The position numbers and the translations under genes were made by a program. The notes below the pieces were generated by a model that saw only the letters and a program-made list of their open reading frames with translations, did not search any database and was not told the origin of the DNA. Below, piece after piece: positions 46,148-55,995 of a stretch of DNA of 64,000 bases. Position 1 is the first letter of the stretch, and every line of letters begins with the position of its first letter. The stretch is from Eutypella sp. D-1 (lineage: Eukaryota > Ascomycota > Sordariomycetes > Xylariales > Diatrypaceae): the NCBI GenBank assembly GCA_023313575.1, contig JAJTTP010000023.1:372001-436000 (forward strand). The letters are read 5' to 3'.

Positions 46148-47388
46148 ATGCCCTCACGATCGGCACGCAATAATCGCTATGACGATCCGTATGTTTTTGA
46201 CGAGCCCTACAATGCATCGTCGCCTCCTAATCACGCATACGAGTACATTGGAACCGATGATCCTTCAGGCTTCCCCGAACATCGCCAGCCGTCACGGCGA
46301 ACACACAGTCCACCCCGCCGCTCGAGACACGACAATGAGCGCACCCCACCACCGCCGTATCATGATAGACACCCATCGTCACCCCCACATCGGGATTCCA
46401 GACGCACATCGCCTCCGCAACCCGCTAAACATTCGACGCAATCGAAGCTCAAGAACCTTCCGAACAAATACCAGGAGTTCACCCAACGCCCGGGTGTACA
46501 GCGAGCGCAGACGTATGGTCGCAAGGGTTTAAGCCTCATCGGCGAGGCCGCGGCAGCCTACGCTGCCGCACAGTCTGGCGGGGGAGGGGGCGGCGACCAA
46601 AAGCGCCCTCGCTCTGCCCCCCGAGATACAGGCAGAGAACGAGAGAGGGACCGCGACAAAGATTACGCCCGTCATCATCGTCATGACCGGCACGAAAATT
46701 CGTACTACGACTCAGACGGTCCTTCACGACACAGCCGCCACCACCATCGACGGCACAGCCCTTCACCGTCGCCTTCACCGCCCCGAAGACGAAGAACCGA
46801 ACGACACAGCAGGAGAAGAGATCCCAGTGAGACACCTTCGATATCGAGTCGCGATTACAGTCGCGACCGACGGAACCGCGGAAGGCACCACCGCGATGAC
46901 GACCGCGACCGTCCGCGCCGCCGTGCCTACTCGTATAGCCCATCCCCGCCGCCACGGTCGCGGGGTCGTGCGTCGCGCGGCAAGTCCGCCGACTATACTT
47001 CATCCCGTGCCCGGTCCTCTACAGCCCGCAAACCGACTTCCGAGGAGAACAATGCGCGCTGGCAGATGGCGATGCGGTCGGCGCTCGAGGCGGGCGGTCT
47101 GACAGCCTTGCGTCTGCGCAAGCAGCCTGGGTCTTGGACCGGCAACAAGGGCGCTAAAATCGCTCAGGCCGCTCTGGGCGCTGCTGCCGTAGATGCGTTT
47201 ATCGATGTAAGTTAGAGTCCTCCCGGCTTATGCCATCGTTGCGGTCACAGTTGCTAATCCGTTTTCGTCTGCAATAGAAAGATCCAAGGGGGGAGCAGTC
47301 CCGCGGAATGAAAGGCATGGCAGAGACGGCCATCACCGGCCTCATTGCATCTAAGCTGGTTGGTAAGACCCGCGGGTCCCGCCGTTAA
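46148..47388 (+). CDS. Arg/Ser-rich low-complexity protein with a conserved glycine/alanine C-terminus
   Basis: Predicted 389 aa from exons 46148-47206 and 47278-47388. Residues about 1-300 are disordered, dominated by Arg, Ser, His, Pro and Asp with SR/RS, SPSPSP and HRHDRH runs. The ordered parts are a short stretch at about 98-140 (KLKNLPNKYQEFTQRPGVQRAQTY then GLIGEAAAAYAAAQ-like helix) and a C-terminal segment of small residues (GAKIAQAALGAAAVDAFID, then GMAETAITGLIASKLVG across the intron), reminiscent of glycine-zipper helices in fungal proteins annotated as DUF3824-like. There is no RRM or kinase domain. Role unknown; nuclear or stress-granule location would fit the composition but is a guess. 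Confidence 0.82.
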
Positions 47389-48576
47389 TGAACGTCACTA
47401 TGAGCAGCACCACCCCGCGAATCTTCGCCATCATGACTGGCCTAGATATGTCGCCTTTCGATAGCGTGCTCACCCACCCCCCTTCCCGGTTTGTTGTTTA
47501 GTGTGCAAGCCCATACCCATCTTTTTTATGACCAAAGCAACGAAATTATGATGAGTTTTATGAGCATAGATTGACGCTCAGGCGGGGATATGTTGGTTTT
47601 CTTTTTACTGTCAGCCGTTTGCGTTTTTGGACACGATTTCTCTATGACATTTATGATAACAACTTCTGTGCGTCCCACTTTATTCTTGTACCAGAGCATA
47701 GCAAAGCAGAGCACGCACACTGTTAGGATTTAGCGTTCAGCGTTTAATGCAGTTAGTAATTCCTTAGGATATCGACCCCGTCGCCTTAACTGTCCCGCTT
47801 AATGCAGCCATTGGAGGGTGACAAGTAGCTGATGTATCTAAATAATGATAAGTAGCGAATTGTTCTACGTTTCACGTAATGTCTGAATAGTGTTATATTC
47901 CATAGCTCGTCGTTTAGTGTCTGTATTCTGAATTGCTCCACGTATGGTGTCTAGAAATACAAGGTTTCCATATACCTAGTATACCATCATGTTGTGATAG
48001 CCGTTGCTATGGGTTGAAGCAGGCAACGTGACTCGCTATATATGCCGAGTTCGGCCGATCTTCTCGCAAAAATAGGGGTTGAGGGACCCCCCCTGCACCC
48101 AGGGAGGGGTAGAATTCACATTTGGGCTTTGCCATATATCGTTAGGTTGCCTATAAGTGACACTGATGCTAGAGCTGCCAAATCTGGGAGCATGTCCAAT
48201 ATATGTTCTGCCCATGACTCTTCCACTGCTTGCTTACTAAAGAGGATATATTTGCTTATGAGCACCTCCAACGTGTTGAAACCCCCTCCCCTCCTCCCTG
48301 CCCAGTCTCAACCCCTTTCTTTCCTAACTCGTTTCTTACTTTCTCTTTCATCGAAATGGTCAACCTGGTAGCACATAAAACAGATCCCATATGGGAGAGA
48401 CTCAGATAGGGGCATCAATATCAGTTGATTAGACTGAATTCACTCCTGTATGAAGAATCCTATGAAATTGCATACGGATGCGCTGCCACCCCTGCCCCTC
48501 CCCCAATCTGAAATGCCAAATGAGTTTGAGAATCTTCCCCTAGGTCCCCCCAACCTCGAGCCCTCATATGTTTTGG
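47389..48576. other. Convergent intergenic region, no gene recognised
   Basis: A 109-codon ATG frame at 48042-48371 is unrecognised and starts in AT-poor simple sequence; I do not call it. No other candidates. Confidence 0.4.
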
Positions 48577-48944
48577 TCAGGAGTTGTAGTATTGGATTTG
48601 GTTATTGGTGTTTGTGGCCTTCTCTCCCTCGGCCCGGCGGCCCCTGCTACTGTACTTCTTCAGTTCCCATTTCGTGAAGTGTGTTTTGTACATCTTGTCT
48701 CTTAAATTTCGGGACTGCCAAGTTAGCTTCTAGAGACTCATAACGCCGTTCCAGGGTGGCTTGACTTGAATGGGCAAAGAGGGCAGCCTCACGTGGCGAA
48801 GAAATGGTACTGCTGCTCCATGATGACCTTGACCTCTTTCAACTTCTTGTTCTGGTGGTAGTAAAGGTTCGTTATGTTCTGGCGGTGCGTTTCCCAGTCC
48901 TCCGGCGTCGCCCATCCGTACTGGTTGACCGTGGCAGTGGCCAT
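48577..48944 (-). CDS. Short Clr5-domain protein, probably truncated
   Basis: Predicted 91 aa from exons 48944-48793 and 48700-48577; the intron donor is GTGAGG and the branch region GCTAACT. Residues about 10-70 match the Clr5 domain, a fungal N-terminal helical domain first named from a fission-yeast silencing factor: WATPEDWETHRQNITNLYY, then LKEVKVIMEQQYHFFAT joined by the splice to DKMYKTHFTKWELKKY. The domain is complete, but family members usually continue for hundreds of residues, whereas this one stops about 20 residues after it. It may be a decayed copy, a domain-only protein or the first part of a gene whose later exons I cannot recognise. Confidence 0.7.
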
Positions 48945-50388
48945 GATGAATGAATATTTTGCGCTGAATTTTTCGTTGCTCGTTGTTTGTCCCTCAGGCG
49001 GCTGTGCCTGGTCAGCTCCAGGAGAGCCATCACATATAGACGAGTAAGCCTGGGGACAATAGGCTCTGATCAGCAAGCTAATTATAGCCTGCCAAAATTA
49101 GACATTTGGTATCGTAATATGCACCCCCCTCCTTGCTGTTAGAAGTCCTAATTGGCAGACGGAAGTACCATGCATTGATGTGCCGAGGCAGAGGTTGAAT
49201 AGTCAATGGCAGTGTAAAGTGACACTCAGACGGTGATGATTTGATCCACTGCACTATTGGTTTACGGACAGGTATGCAGAAAATCCTACAGTGAGCTCCT
49301 ATGGGCCACATGGGTTTCCAATGTTCAGGCTCGCCGTATAGCCAGGGACGTGCCCACGCTCGCGGCGTATCATCGAGCTTAGAAAAGTACCATGCATGAA
49401 GCCCCCTCCCAGAACCCGGGCCCTCGCTGCTAGCAGCTAGCTTTCGGGTCCCAGATCTGCGTTTAGGCCTAGTTTAAAGGGTGAGCACTAGAGGACATCA
49501 TACATGGATAGGTGTACAGCTAATAGGCAGCAGTTAAACCATAGTTTCCCAACAACTTCTATTGAAAACACCGGACCCGTGATTCGGGGGAGAAGATCTT
49601 AAGATCACGGCAGCGTCAAAACCTCAATCAAAAATGTCACAATGGTTCATATTTCGGTAAAAAAACATACTGCATGTAAGACTCTTGGTTGAAGTTCCGG
49701 AGCCGAAGCTATCGTGACTGGGATCCACATATCTTGGCATATAAGTTAGTTCGGGATCGAACGTCCTCCCAGTCAGCTCTCAAGTTAAAAATTTGAGGAA
49801 CAGAACCATGCTGTACAATGAATGGTAATACCGTGACAGACCTTGAAGAAACTCTCATATCGCGAAAGGCTGATAAAAACCCGAGACCTAAGAGGCGGGC
49901 CGTTGCGGAACCCTGAATGATGATCTTGCCCAGGAAAACCATTTGAAAGGCTGTTGATGCAGCACGACGATTCTTGCTCTCGCATTTTCCCCGCTCTCTT
50001 TGATTATTTATCGTACAGCTTGTTCTGTTGCGCCGAATGCGTGTCTGGGGCCTATAGCGAATACAAGCGAGCTCTCAGACTCTCTCTCTCTTGACGACGA
50101 CGACCCACCTGCTCAACAGCTGATTAATTATGTTCATTTGTAATCGCCAATGACTAAGGGATTCAACGTCCGTAACTTAGGAGAAGGAGAGACAGAATAT
50201 TGATATATTGAAGGTATAAATGACGGACCGCAGGTTGCTTCTGAGAATGTTGTCTGAGACGCAGTTCATTCACATCCTTATCCGGCCATCCTCGAAGCAA
50301 TCCCATCCTCCTTAACTCGGGTCTACGTCCTCGGTCTACGTCCTCACTTTGCAACACTCATACACCCCAAAACGAACGCTCATCGACT
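48945..50388. other. Intergenic, no gene recognised
   Basis: Divergent spacer between the Clr5 gene and the cupin gene. A direct repeat GTCTACGTCCTC occurs at about 50321-50344, just before the cupin start. Confidence 0.45.
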
Positions 50389-51744
50389 ATGGCGTCCTCA
50401 AGCAGCCCCTTTCCCGCTCCCAAGCGCATCACCGTGTCCAACCTGCCCCTGCCCAGCACGAGAGCGGCAGAGAAAGGGGCTGAGCCGGGCGTGCACGTGG
50501 CCGTGGACGTTCTCGATCCCCAGCCCATCATGGGAGGATCGATCCTGAGGTCGAGCGTGGCCACCCACAAGCGTATACCCACGAGCAACGACGGATAGTA
50601 AGTAGGAACCTCCGATTGCTACCGCTACCGTCCCCTGTCTCTGACTCGTGTCATGGATCGCGAGTTGGGGCCTTGCTGTGCTGTGCCGTGTGGTCCTCGA
50701 GTGCGTGGCGAGCAATGTTGCATTGCGTTGCATTGCGCGAAGCCGCACAGACTCAGACACGGGATTCCAGCATGGCAAGGTTAAGCGAAAATTGGAAGGA
50801 CATGACGGCTGATCGTTTGAAATAGTGGTAGTATCCCGCTGGATGACGTTCCCGGCCTCGGCATCGTTCTGCCTGGCGGTATGAATATGTACTACATAGA
50901 TTTGGCCCCGAACTCTGAAGGCACGATGGTACGTATGGTGTTCTGGCAGGGACTATATTTGCTCAGCTTTACAATACCGTCTCTTGAATTCCAGACATTG
51001 CCGCTTGGCCTTTTGTCTCTTCTTTAAAAAGAAAATAAAGACATATAGCATATGTCTAGCCATCCTGCTCCACCTCCTGCGTTAACATGGAGCAAGGCGG
51101 AGAGAGATATTTACTAGAAAGGAGACATCGAAAAACGAGTGTAACAGTCGCTAATTCAGTGTGCAGCATCGAACAACTTCGACAGACTATCTCATCATAC
51201 TCGATGGGACATTGAGCCTCATAACGCCACCTCCGGAGCCCTACACCATCGCTGGCGGCAAATGCACCTATGGAAAGTCTGTCGAGACGCTCTGCCAACC
51301 TGGTAAGTCGTCCGTCCTCATGAAGCAGAAACCCCTTCTATGGTCTATGTTCCATGCCTCAACTACCCTTTGCCCTGTCTGGAGTCCCCAGTGCTCCCTC
51401 GTTACTCCACGAGTGCTGTTGGTACTCCGGATGCGCAGATACAAGCTGGTCTCATTCGTACGTGCCTATAGACAACTGCTAACTCAAAACCCTATAGGCG
51501 AGGTGGTACTCCAGCGCGGGATGATGCACGCGTAAGTCCCTTAACCCGCCCTTCCCCGGGATTTATCATACGTCCAAAATACTAATATAGCACCAAATCG
51601 CGCAGGCTATCGAACCGCAGTGACAAGTGGGTCCGACTGCTGGCCGTCGTGCTGCACTCCGAGCCGAACCGCGTGCCGATCGAGCCAAAGGGACCGGACG
51701 CGCAGGAGGATTCCAGGGTACTGGAGGATGCCTGGCTGGCGTGA
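50389..51744 (+). CDS. Cupin-domain protein
   Basis: Predicted 206 aa from exons 50389-50597, 50826-50928, 51167-51302, 51498-51531 (34 nt) and 51606-51744. It is a small single-domain cupin of the kind common in ascomycetes and annotated only as cupin 2. Strand motifs are visible: IVLPGGMNMYYIDLAP, then HRTTSTDYLIILDGTLSL (motif 1 region; the classic HxH pair is not complete) and GEVVLQRGMMHALSN (motif 2, His present, usual Pro replaced by Arg). No signal peptide, so it is probably cytosolic. Reaction unknown. Introns 2 (238 nt) and 3 (195 nt) are long for this window; all junctions keep phase and the protein ends at a normal position for the family. Confidence 0.85.
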
Positions 51745-52808
51745 ATCCGAACCCTCGATGTATGCGGTGCCAGCGGGTAGTGGTAGCGGAAAAATACAGC
51801 GGCATGAATAGATGGAACAAGTGCACAACGCCTACTTTGACGGTCTCCTCTCACGTCGGGCTAAATCCACGGTGCGCACTCGCACGGCGGCGGCAATCGA
51901 ATTGGGCCTCGCGCCTGGATGGACTGAAGAATGGGGGGCGAAAGGAGAAGAGGGATATATATGAGAGGGAGTCTAGAGTAAGCCGGGAATGATGGAGTAT
52001 CTCACCACCTCCTTTCTGATGAGATCTGAGCTGCTAGTGCTGCGGTGCCTTCGCCGGACTTTTTGTCTCTTGGGTCAAGATACGTATAGCATAGTTACCG
52101 GAGCAAGGTCAAGCAAGGAAGAGGGATAAGTTATGTTAATCAATTGCTCAGTCCCGGCTACCGTAGTCCGTTAAGAATAAATTGTAAACACATTCATCGA
52201 GTAGTTCCTCGTAGCACTGTTGTCACGAGGATACTGGCTGAATGTTCGTACTCCCATGAATCAAGGAGAGACTAGGCAAGAAATCACAGGTCGCCGCCTG
52301 CAGGATGTCGGGAACGGGAACGATACCGAGTGTCAAATGATGGCGAGGATTCGCCCGCGAGTTGTCGCCCCTTACCAGCGTACCCCGGATATCCACGTGC
52401 AGGGACGGATCCACTGGTCCCGGGCCTCCTGTGCGACTTGGTCGATAGTACTGTAGAGGCAGACAACTTGGAATAGACAGCGTTTGGAGGTATCGCAAGG
52501 GTGCCAACGATTCATAGGCATGGACTGGATATGGAGCTGTTCAGAATGGTTCAGATGCGTCGGGGGAGGGAGAATCCAGATAGCAAAGATGGAGCTAAAA
52601 TGGGGACTGAGGGCTATTCGTCAGTGAGTTAAGCCCTTGGGCGACCACCCTGAGCGCATACGTGATCATAGGGCCACATCGTGACTCAGTGCAAGATATT
52701 GTGAATGAAATGAGACGAAGGAGCGCAGGAAAACCGAACGGTTCTAGCCCTTTGCCGGAACAATTTTTGTTTGATATGTACAAATTTCTAGTTTCTGTGT
52801 CTCTCGCC
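51745..52808. other. Convergent intergenic region, no gene recognised
   Basis: 3' flanks of the cupin and NDUFA12 genes. Short frames near 52220-52507 are unrecognised. Confidence 0.45.
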
Positions 52809-53710
52809 TCACTTCCTCGCGGCGGCAAATGGCTCCCACATGGTAATCTTCGATTTGGTCCTAGACGTATACATGTTAGTCACATTATCAGCGATAAATG
52901 GAAGATCTCTCTCCGGCGAGAGCCACATACGTGCTGTACGGCTTATACGCGCCCCTGGTCAGGGTATAACTGGGGATAGTCGCGGCATCCTTATCTTCCC
53001 ATGACCGTCTCTGATAGCGGAGCGTAGGATCCTCGGTCGGCGGCGCGGTGACGGCATGGGACATCCAGGCGCGCCAGCCAGGCTCAATTTGCGACCTGCG
53101 TAGTTGAGTCAGCAGATAGATTCCCTCAGAGGCCTTTACCGGCCTTTCCAAAAATTGCCTGAGTATATCCTCTGACGTACGAGTCAACATCCTTCGCCTT
53201 GTATTCCACCCATCGCGTCCGCACTGATACGCCCCGGTCAGCAGATTATCCCCTCCTAGCTGTGGTGACTGGGACATACGTGGCAGCTCCTCGTCGTCCT
53301 CGAAGTACTTGTTACCGAAACGATCGGTTCCGATCAAGGTACCAGCCTTGGTATCGCCTGCAGGTGATCAGTCAGCCCCTTCGTCGGCTCCTCGTGGTAG
53401 TCCTATCCCCGTCCTCTCTTCCAACGGAGCGTATATGTCCCATACCGATGTACTGGAGGTGGTGGTGCGGTGGTTAGCTCATGATCGAGGATGCGGTTCG
53501 TGTCGAAAATTCGGAAGGCTATGACGGAATAACCATACCTGCATTTGTTTCCAGGCATCCTATCATCACAAAGGAATTTGGTCAGCATTATTCTACTCTA
53601 CTTAGGTACTTTGCTTTACTCTGTATGGCATCGCATAGCTCTTGACAATAAATACATACCTTGATGCCGACCTTCCGAAGGTTACGGAGGGTTCTGGTGA
53701 TGGTCGACAT
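52809..53710 (-). CDS. NADH:ubiquinone oxidoreductase accessory subunit NDUFA12 (B17.2/13.4 kDa type)
   Basis: Predicted 138 aa from seven exons: 53710-53660, 53559-53539, 53452-53446, 53357-53280, 53223-53181, 53095-52931 and 52860-52809. NDUFA12 is a supernumerary subunit on the matrix arm of respiratory complex I, bound where the NADH-module joins. The spliced protein reads through all family signatures: MSTITRTLRNL, then QYIGDTKAGTLIGTDRFGNKY, ELPLRTRWVEYKAKDVDSS, EPGWRAWMS, PPTEDP, and TRGAYKPYSTTKSK. The third exon is only 7 nt (TACATCG), supplying YIG; without it the frame breaks. The start gives the short N-terminus usual in fungi. It is divergent with PGS1, 522 bp apart. Confidence 0.93.
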
Positions 53711-54232
53711 GGCGACAGAGGTGGTGAATTGGAAAGCTACCGAGGTCAAAGCTGAGCTGGTGAGCTCCACTATCGTGTACGTTCTTTTTCTACTTTCCAC
53801 TTGCACGGCCGAAGTTGAAGGTGGGAAGCGGAAAATGGGAAGTTGAGAGGCTCCAGTTAAAGTCGCGATAGCTATGGGTATGTGAATATGCCAATATGCG
53901 ATGTTCCCTCCAAAGTGTTTCCTTCCAATTGGAGCTTGGAGGTTAACAAGCCAAGCTCGGGCCACCTGCCACATGCCAGCTGCCAAGTCCATTCCAGGCT
54001 ATCGTTTTGATAATGTGATAAGCGTTAGGAGAAGGAACAGCTGTCGACGTCATCCTTCAGCTAGCAGCTGCCAAGCTATTACCACCAGCTGTCAGCATTA
54101 ATATCAAGATACTTACCTAGCTATCTCACCTGGGCCGCTTTAGCTTAAGCTCCAGAAGATTTTCCCCTTTCCTTTCACATGCCCCTTTTGTGATGCGTGA
54201 CCTAGGTACCGCCACGGCTTCAAATCGCTGCT
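53711..54232. promoter_or_regulatory. Bidirectional promoter of NDUFA12 and PGS1
   Basis: The 522 bp lie between two start codons of genes for mitochondrial inner-membrane functions. A CCAAT motif occurs near 53926. A near-repeat around GCTGCCAAG and CAGCTGTCAGC lies near 54036-54095. Co-regulation is inferred from the arrangement. Confidence 0.5.
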
Positions 54233-55995
54233 ATGATAGCCAGAAGCATTACACGATGTTGTCAGAGACCAATAATACGGCCTATCTTACCCCATCAGCG
54301 CTTGCCATACGGCAAGATATCGCGTCCCCGTCGATACTCAACATCTACACATCCCACGACACCCGGTAGCCCTTCAAGCTCATCCGCGATGCTGGCACCT
54401 TTCGTAGACGAATTGGATAAGATCGCCCCCTCGTTCAAGGTCAACGGGTCTCAGATAAAGATTATACAAGCCCCAGCCGACTTCTACGAAACACTGAAGG
54501 TCAGCATTCGTAAATCTAGTGGCTATGGGGATGGAGCACCAGCTGAGATTGATAGGCAAGGATACGAAAAGCTGAGAGGCGCATCTTCTTGTCTACTCTA
54601 TACATAGGGAAGTCAGAGAAAGAGCTAGTAAATTTTCCCCTATGGAACCCCTTGTCTACTGACATGGGAACTAACGTTGCGCGAGATCACTACCATCCAA
54701 GATGCCCTGCGCGCAAATCCTAAGCTCCAAGTGAGCATTCTCACCGATGCATTGCGCGGGACCCGGGAGGCACCAGATCCATCTTGCGCTTCGCTTCTTG
54801 CTCCTCTTATTGCCGAGTTTGGCCCAGAAAGGGTCGAGGTTCGGATGTACCATACCCCAAACTTGACGGGTCTGCGGAAGAAGCACATACCAAAACGTAT
54901 CAACGAAGGTTGGGGTCTGCAGCACATGAAGCTATACGGGATCGATGATGAGATCATTCTCTCAGGGTAGGAGGGCTCACGATAAGAGGCAGGACATAGC
55001 TGATGGCTGGCAGGGCAAATCTATCGTCCGACTATTTTACCAATCGTCAGGATCGATATCACCTTATCTCCTCCCAGGAAGTGACCCATTACTTCTGGGA
55101 AGTCTACCAAGGCGTCACGTCGCTGAGCTTTCAAGTAGAGCCTGCTAAAGACGAGCCTGCGGGCTTCCGCCTCCAATGGCCATCCAGCAATGCTGCGCCC
55201 TCGCCTCTGGAGCGGCCCGTGCAATACGTCGAAAAGGCGACAAAGGTTATAGATCAGATCATAACGCCACGGAGAACAATTCCCGCGTCGGACGGATCAA
55301 ACTCACCAAAAGATACCACGATCTACATGCTTGCACAACTGTCGCAGCTATTAAAACCCGACACGTCGACCGAGCTGCCAGCCATTACGCATGTGCTGAA
55401 GACCCTGGGTGCGCCCCAATACGCCGGCTCGTCATGGACGTTTACAGCGGGGTACTTCAACCCGGCGCCCTCTCTGACGAAACTGCTGCTGTCGACTGCC
55501 TCTCAAAACAATGTCGTAATTACAGCGTCGCCGCAAGCGAACGGCTTCTACCAGTCCAAGGGGGTGTCAGGCTTGCTACCGGACGCCTACACGCTACTAG
55601 CGCGGCGCTTCCTACGCGCGATCCACGCGCAAAAGCGCGATGCGGCAGTATGTGTCAAGGAGTGGCGACGGGGCGTCGTGGGGCAGCCGGGCGGCTGGAC
55701 CTACCATGCGAAGGGCCTCTGGGTGACGCTACCGGGTGATACGGACCCTTGCATGACTATCGTCGGCAGTTCTAACTACACGAAGCGGAGCTACTCGCAC
55801 GATCTCGAGGCTGGGGCCTTGATAGTCACGCGCGACGAGGACCTCAAGCGCAGGCTCGGCGGCGAGCAGAGGTGGCTGCAACAGGAATACGCGAAGCCCG
55901 TCACCCTCGACGATTTCGCCACCAACGAGCGGAGGGTCGGGCTCAAGGTCCGGATCGCCATGTGGATTGTCAGTCTCGTAGGCGGCGCTCTGTAG
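54233..55995 (+). CDS. CDP-diacylglycerol-glycerol-3-phosphate 3-phosphatidyltransferase (PGS1/PEL1)
   Basis: Predicted 534 aa from exons 54233-54518, 54572-54627, 54686-54966 and 55014-55995. It makes phosphatidylglycerophosphate, the committed step toward phosphatidylglycerol and cardiolipin in the mitochondrial inner membrane. The N-terminus (about 1-50) is Arg/Ser/Thr-rich without acids, like a presequence. It belongs to the phospholipase D superfamily: the first HxK site is HMKLYGIDD (His194, Lys196, across the GANLSSDYFTNR loop joined by intron 3), the second is YHAKG (His439, Lys441) followed by GSSNYTKRS. RRIFLSTLYIG at about 98-108 is the usual first strand. The donor of intron 1 (GTGGCT at 54519) is weak; an alternative donor at 54505 would drop about seven residues but keeps frame only with a different acceptor. 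Confidence 0.92.

Noticed and set aside
48042..48371. 109-codon ATG frame
   Set aside because: Ser/Pro/Leu-rich with no motif and located in 3' flanking DNA of two convergent genes.
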